A DNA stretch of 64,000 nt from Penium margaritaceum (lineage: Eukaryota > Streptophyta > Zygnematophyceae > Desmidiales > Peniaceae): the NCBI GenBank assembly GCA_023375785.1, contig SZWC01000031.1:742415-806414 (forward strand), read 5' to 3'. Positions 58,739-64,000 of the stretch are shown piece after piece. The position numbers and the translations under genes are program-made. The notes beneath the pieces were generated by a model. The model saw nothing but the letters and a program-made list of their open reading frames with translations. It did no database searches and had not been told where the DNA came from. Numbering within the stretch: position 1 is the first letter of the stretch; every line of letters begins with the position of its first letter.

Positions 58739-59403
58739 AATCTCACTGCGGCAGCCGTGCTTGGAAGGCGTGGTAACAAGTAGCAAGAGAAGCAGCTCAG
58801 GACGCGACAAGAGGCTCGGTCAGGGAAGAAGACAGATGCATCACTATTGAGGGTCTTTGGCTGTACTGCCTAGGCAAAGATCCAAGCAGGAGAAGGAAGT
58901 GGCAAGCTGGATGCACGTGCTCGTAAGTGTGTAATGGTCGGATACAACACCGCACACAAGGTGCACGAGCTATGGGACCAAGCGGCTAGAAAGCTCATCA
59001 GGAGCCGAGATGTTGAGTTTGATGAAAGGACGCTTGGCAAGGGAGTGTCGCTTGACCTTGTCCATGCTCCCATGAGTCAAACTGTGAGGCTGGTGGTTGT
59101 TCCTCAAACAACGGATCACCGGTAGCGTAGGAGCAACAGAAATATCTAAGCCTTGAAGCACTTCTAGCAACACTCTGGCGTAGTACGCGCCAGAAGAAAC
59201 CTCCACCCAAGTGCAATGCTGAGAGTGTGGAATGGACCGGACTCTGCAGGTCATGCTTGGCGTAAGGAGAGCCTGTGATTGTAACGAAGGCTATGAACAT
59301 GCCAGATGCGGCCAAGTAGAAGGAGGTAGTGGACAGTGAACTCGTATCCATTCAAAAGAAAGGAACATGGGTTCTGGTTGACAGGCCCCCAAACAGGTGA
59401 CCA

Positions 59404-59705
59404 AGTGATTCCTATGCGGGTCATGATCCTCCTCATGGCGCTACCTCAAAGGTGGATTCCTCTGATCACTCTCTTTCGCGGTTGGAGAGAGGAGGATATG
59501 ACATATAAGGTAGTGTCCGAGTACATGCGCAACGAGGCCATTCGTTGCAAGAGTATGCTATACAGTATGGTGGTCGTGGCAACAACTCCTCTTCTGGTCA
59601 AAGCGGCAACGGACGCGTTGGCAATGGAAAAAGAGGCAATGGTGGCAATGGAAAGGGTCCAAAGTGTCCTCGGTAGTGCCATACCTGGGATAGACCTAGG
59701 CATTC
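59404..59705 (+). pseudogene. Family B gag fragment (B6)
   Basis: Plus-strand gag piece (block like RVMILLMALPQRWIPLITLF), placed directly after RT sequence and therefore out of normal order. It ends at a reversed LTR. Confidence 0.8.
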
Positions 59706-60382
59706 TGTCAACCGGCATGAGGCAACGGACTCTAAATCAAGGCCGACATAATGGCATTTGCCGTCAGCTCCTAGTATTTCAACTAGGAGGAGGTATCACC
59801 CTCAGAGTCACGGTGAGCAGCTCATAGTACTCACTCATGAGCATTCATAGGAATCACTCCGTTGCACTATGTCCTTAGTACCTGTCAGTTTTGAATGAGG
59901 AGCTAACTCCTTGGGCTTATACCAACCAATGCTTCTTTGGTGTCTTCCTTAGGTACACAACTCTGTGAGAAGCCTCAAAGGTAAGAATTATTATAAATGA
60001 CAGGCATCTAACACGTTTTTATAGTCCTCGAGCCAGCCTCTAGTCCTACATGGTGGTCCTTGTCATCGCCAAGTGGAGCCAGCTACGAGGAAAGACTTGT
60101 AATGTTTTAAGATGTGTCTTAGAACATTCCTCTGCCCCTTTTGATCATAAAGAAAATTTGTCACTAGGCTGGAATTCGACCTTGTGACCTCTCACTCCAG
60201 AGACTAAATTTGGAACGTGTAAACCACAAGTAGTCCTAGGGAGTGTTTGCTGGCTATACTATCTAGTTTAGACCAAGGGGACTTGATCAAAAGGAGACTT
60301 ATTCCAGGGGAGCACTATATGCCTCGTTCGTCCTGTGCCTATCCAAATGCTTGCTGTGGAGAAGGAGAATATGAGGTCGATA
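59706..60382 (-). repeat. B/B'-like LTR
   Basis: A minus-strand LTR of 677 bp. Its left part (TGTCAACCGGCATGAGG, then TCCTAGTATTTCAACTAGGA) follows B', and its right part follows family B. It may be a mosaic or an intermediate subfamily. Confidence 0.75.
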
Positions 60383-60586
60383 GGCCGTTCAAAATCTTGG
60401 AAACTTTCAAAATCCATATCTCCCATTTCTTCAGTAGGATCGTCTTGATTTTTTTAATGTACATAGTTTGCCACCTGATCTTTCCAATGGTTAAGTCAGA
60501 TTGACGACCGGAGCAGGGACCTGGTGGTTTCATGGAAATTGCTCTTGTGGACCTGAATCAGAGCCACATGACTTCTTTCCTAATTA
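60383..60586 (-). repeat. Partial family A LTR, reversed
   Basis: Minus-strand outer part of a family A LTR, meeting an opposite LTR piece at about 60586. Confidence 0.7.
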
Positions 60587-61181
60587 TCTACGGTCTAAGT
60601 TTCAATCCGATCCAATGGTCGGATAGGAATATATGAATTTTTTAGGTTTTTAGGGTCATGGACCGCCAATGTGTGGATAACCATGGGTGACAGCTCCATG
60701 TCTTAGAAGACAAGAGGTCCAGGCTGAAGACCTGATGGGAGAAATATCCAAAGAGGTCTTTGATCATAGGATGCCGCGACAGAGTATATTGACTAGGATA
60801 AAAGCACCTCCTTATTCTCAGGTGAGGTGAGATCCTCGTGTGCTAGCCATGGACACATGGCGATTCTCCATGGGATTGTGGGTTATGTCTCCACTAGGAG
60901 TGACTCATGAGAGATTTCTCTAGCTCTCTAGGTTCAGTGTGACTGGTTAGCCTGATTGCTCAGGTGCTTTTCTCTCTTGTTTAAGATTGTGGACTGTAGT
61001 GTGTGAGCCTAAGCCTCCATGGCTAAATGGTATATCTTGTGAGAGGGCTGACTTGCCCAACTCTAGCTCTTTATGTGATCCATCATTTTGAGTGATTGAA
61101 CAACCATTCTTCAGCACGAGTGATGCCCTTTCAGTCCCCACATGCTCGATGCTCCAAGGCTCCCTTTCTCCACATCCAATA
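60587..61181 (+). repeat. Partial family A 5' LTR (A-VIII)
   Basis: Plus-strand LTR lacking its first 130 or so bases, ending CACATCCAATA. It is followed by a primer-site remnant. Confidence 0.85.
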
Positions 61182-61825
61182 CTTGGCATCTCAGCTACAT
61201 TCTGCCAAGTTCATCTAGCACATGCCATCACTTTCAAAGTGATAGGCTGGAATGAAAGGTTGATAAAATTTAACAATCAATCAATAGAACTCTAAGTTTG
61301 CAAGACAAGTTTTCCAACTATCCCAAGATCACAAAGGTCCAACAGTCGGATTGAGAGTTATGTACAAAAGGATATCAGCCATGGCTATACTCTTCTCTCT
61401 AAGTAAGAATGTGGCCTTGTAATGATCATAACTCTCTGTTTTCTTTGTCAAGTTGAAAAAGTAACATATGCAAATTGAATTATTTTCCTTAGATTTTTAT
61501 TGAAGCAAAAACATTTGCATTCCATACAAATATTGGGGAGAAACGCCATTTACAAGTTGGCTGGTCTAAGTTCGAGGAAGAGCAGCAACATACCGTCTTT
61601 TCAGATGGGCATATCTCGAAAAATCCCTTTTTATGGCCCTGTTTTATGGGTCCATGTACAAGGTTTTCAGCTTCATTTTCGAGTGGTAGGCTGATTTTTT
61701 CCAAATCCTTGTTGGCTGGCCTCTATCATCCATTAACTCTTAGAATGATTTCTGGCATAAGCAATAGTATGAGCAGAGGTAGCACCACCACTCAAGGATA
61801 GCGTTTAGCATTACCAAAGCTCAAA
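61182..61825 (+). other. Family A leader and primer site (A-VIII)
   Basis: A degenerate primer site (CTTGGCATCTCAGC), then a leader matching 31450-32092 in reverse. It leads to the gag ATG at 61826. Confidence 0.82.
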
Positions 61826-62645
61826 ATGGCAACAGCAGGGGTGGTAACAGAACCCCCAGCTCTTGGAGAGGCTGGAAGGGAGCGCCAATTTCACCTACCT
61901 TCCTCCTTACGTACCTCGTTTTGGAGGAGAGAAGCTTGTAGATGGTGGTGAGCCGCAAAGAGCGTGCTCTGCTTCCACTGGCAAGGGGCAGCACTATAGC
62001 ACAGATTGTGGCGGAGAAGACACCACATAAAGGTATAGTAGATGCATGTTCATCAACAATTGTAGGAGTGGCATATGAGGAGTGGAAGAAGAAGGACAGG
62101 CAAGCCTACAGGTTGCTTATCAATACCATCTCCAACCTACGTCTTCAGTACGTGAGTGACAAAGCTACTATAAAAGAAGGATGTAGTGCATTATGCACAA
62201 AGTATATCATAGCGTTGAAAATGCAAGGTGGCAAAGGGGATGGAGGCGTACTTGGACAGGGCAAAAGAGCTTGCAACATAGCTGAAATCAACCGGTAACC
62301 TTGTGGAAGAAAAGATGTGTTTCATCCTCATCTTGCTAAGGGGACTTCTAACAAGCTACGACACGGTGCAAGAGACATTAGAGTGCAAGCCNTATCATAG
62401 CGTTGAAAATGCAAGGTGGCAAAGGGGATGGAGGCGTACTTGGACAGGGCAAAAGAGCTTGCAACATAGCTGAAATCAACCGGTAACCTTGTGGAAGAAA
62501 AGATGTGTTTCATCCTCCTCTTGCTAAGGGGACTTCTAACAAGCTACGACACGGTGCAAGAGACATTAGAGTGCAAGCCAACTCCCGACCTTGACATCAT
62601 CTACACATTCCTAGTGCAAGTAGAAGTGCGTTCTTTGGGAGGAAA
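61826..62645 (+). pseudogene. A-VIII gag
   Basis: Plus-strand gag beginning MATAGVV, with a UBN2-type region (YEEWKKKDRQAYRLLINTISN near 62070) and a late block like FILLLLRGLLTSYDTVQETLE. An assembly gap lies inside it. A family A LTR cuts it off at 62646. Broken. Confidence 0.87.
62205..62579. other. Single-N assembly gap flanked by duplicated 187-bp ends
   Basis: 62205-62391 and 62393-62579 are identical apart from one base. The N is at 62392. This is the clearest example of the duplicated-end gap pattern. Confidence 0.88.
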
Positions 62646-63382
62646 TGTCGGTAAATGGGACATCCGGCTCAGTTTGAGGTAAACTAGAGCAAGTTCCAGC
62701 AAAGTACCAGATGCGTACTCCGATTGTCAATCTGACTTGAGCCTTAAAAAGATCAGGTGATAAATTGTCTATGATCCAAGTTTGAGACTGATTCAACCGT
62801 CGGATTGGGAGATATGAGTTTTCAAAGTTTATGAGGTCATGGATCGCCGATGTCAGGGTGACCATGGGTGATGACTCCATGCCTTAGCCTGAGAAAACAA
62901 AAAGGTAAGAGGTCCTGGGTCAAGATCTGATGGAAGGAATATCCAAAAAGGTCCTAGATTCTTGGGTTGCCTTATCAGGATGTACTCACTAGGATAAAGG
63001 TACCTATCCTTACCTCTGAGGAAAAATGAGATCCTTGTGTCCTAGCAGCCATTGACACATGGCCATTCTCCATGGGATTGTGGCTTATGTGACCACTAGG
63101 AGTGAGCTATGAGAGCATTCTCTAGCTCTCTAGATCGTGTATAATCGTCAGCCTGATTACTAGGCTGATTTCCTCTCTTGTGTGAGATTGTACACTCTAG
63201 TGTATGAGCATGGCCTCCATGGCTAAGTGGTGTACCTTTTGAGTGAGCTAACTTGTCCAAACTCTGCCTCTATACATACTCCATCATTTTGAGTGATTGA
63301 ACAACCATTATCAGTACAAATCATGCCTTTTAGTCCCATATGCTTGCTACTCTAGGGCTCCCTATCCCCTCCGGATCCAGTT
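62646..63382 (+). repeat. Family A 5' LTR (A-IX)
   Basis: Plus-strand LTR of about 737 bp, TGTCGGTAAATGG to GGATCCAGTT, followed by a degenerate primer site (TTAGTATCATAA) and a family A leader. Confidence 0.9.
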
Positions 63383-64000
63383 CTTAGTATCATAATAAGG
63401 TTCTACAATTTTGAGCCAGTACAGGCCGTCACTTTGGGAGTGACGGGTTACAGTCAAACGTTAATCCAATTTGACAATTGATTAGTGGATCTTCAAGTTC
63501 CTAAGACAAGCTTTCTCAAAAGTCCAAGATCACAAAGTCGGCCAGGGCTATCCTCTTCTCCCTAAGGAAGAGTGTCACCTTGAGATGACCATTACTCACT
63601 TGTTTCTTTGTCAAATGTAAGAAGTTGCACATGTGAATTCAAGTATTTTTCCTAAGCTTTCGATTGGTGAAATAATATTTGTATTTCTTCTGTATTTTAG
63701 GGGAAAATGCCGTATACAAGCTGGTTGGTTTGAGATAGAGTAGGAGTAGCAGTATACCCTGTTTTCAAAAGAACATAAATCTTAAAACTCCATATTGATG
63801 ATCATGTTTTATGGGTTAATTTGAAAGCTTTTGAGCTAGATATTCTAGTGATGGGCTCATTTTGCTGGCATCTACCCTCCATTCTTTTTCAAACTGATTT
63901 CTAGCAGAAGTTGCAGTAAAAGTAGGGGTAGCTCGACTACTCAAGGGCACTGTTGGCAGCCGCAGGCGTGTAACAACAGCCTAGCCTTTGGGAGGTTAGA
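63383..64000 (+). pseudogene. A-IX leader and gag start, cut by the window edge
   Basis: Plus-strand leader to about 63952, then the first codons of gag (a match to AAAGVVTAAQPLERLE). It leaves the window at 64000, so how complete this element is cannot be judged. Confidence 0.82.

Larger units (their letters stand above)
56006..59403 (+). pseudogene. Family B5: leader, gag, protease, integrase, RT start
   Basis: Plus-strand B fossil that starts with a short LTR tail (to 56030). The leader contains a 9-bp minisatellite. Gag (56418-57200) has a UBN2-type core and Gly/Arg-rich spacer. The protease region is at 57300-57660, GAG-pre-integrase near 57820-57970, and the integrase core at 58010-58420 and 58747-59030. 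A linker follows, with an RT N-terminal piece near 59240-59400. A hAT-like miniature element sits in integrase. It is broken in many places. Confidence 0.88.

Noticed and set aside
1-64000. Host protein-coding genes, rRNA genes or functional tRNA genes
   Set aside because: Every long open frame that I could interpret belongs to gag or pol of copia families or is a shadow; no other conserved protein and no intact tRNA cloverleaf was found by eye.

Overview
The window comes from a plant-type nuclear genome. The evidence is dense Ty1/copia retrotransposons with plant-style LTRs, primer sites matching plant initiator tRNA-Met, TTTAGGG-type telomere-like patches and a hAT-type miniature element. 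I see no credible host gene, rRNA gene, functional tRNA gene or CRISPR array. Essentially all 64 kb is layered fossil retrotransposon, which suggests heterochromatin. The exact lineage cannot be named from this sequence.

Three copia lineages are visible; the names are mine. Family A has LTRs of about 735 bp, a leader of 550-650 bp, a gag with a Gln-rich tail and a conventional primer site for the 3' end of initiator tRNA-Met. Family B has LTRs of about 770 bp, and its relative B' has LTRs of about 685 bp. Both have a primer site matching the anticodon region of initiator tRNA-Met, the half-tRNA mode known from Drosophila copia, and both carry a tRNA-like module in the LTR. Family C has LTRs of 1193 bp, a conventional primer site and a GC-rich stretch behind pol.

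Layout. 1-6776: family A pieces in both orientations. 6777-21705: family B pieces. Here a B' element (10337-17078, target duplication CAAGG) and a second B element (from 17415) lie inside an older B copy. 21706-37726: a three-level stack of minus-strand A elements, A-I holding A-II (duplication AATCT) holding A-IV (duplication TTCTG), with plus-strand A-III material at the centre. 37727-54250: more A pieces, a solo B LTR (41594-42379) and the C element (44173-52315, duplication GACCG) inside an A LTR. 54251-60382: B pieces, including a head-to-head LTR pair and a hAT-like miniature element (58413-58738, 8-bp duplication AATCTCAC). 60383-64000: plus-strand A LTR, leader and gag units.

Most unusual points: half-tRNA and full-tRNA priming side by side; A-box and B-box-like tRNA modules in B and B' LTRs; three short telomere-repeat patches inside element sequence; perfect short palindromes that look like template switches; repeated opposite-orientation junctions; and four assembly gaps, all flanked by near-identical 187-282 bp duplications that are probably unmerged contig ends.
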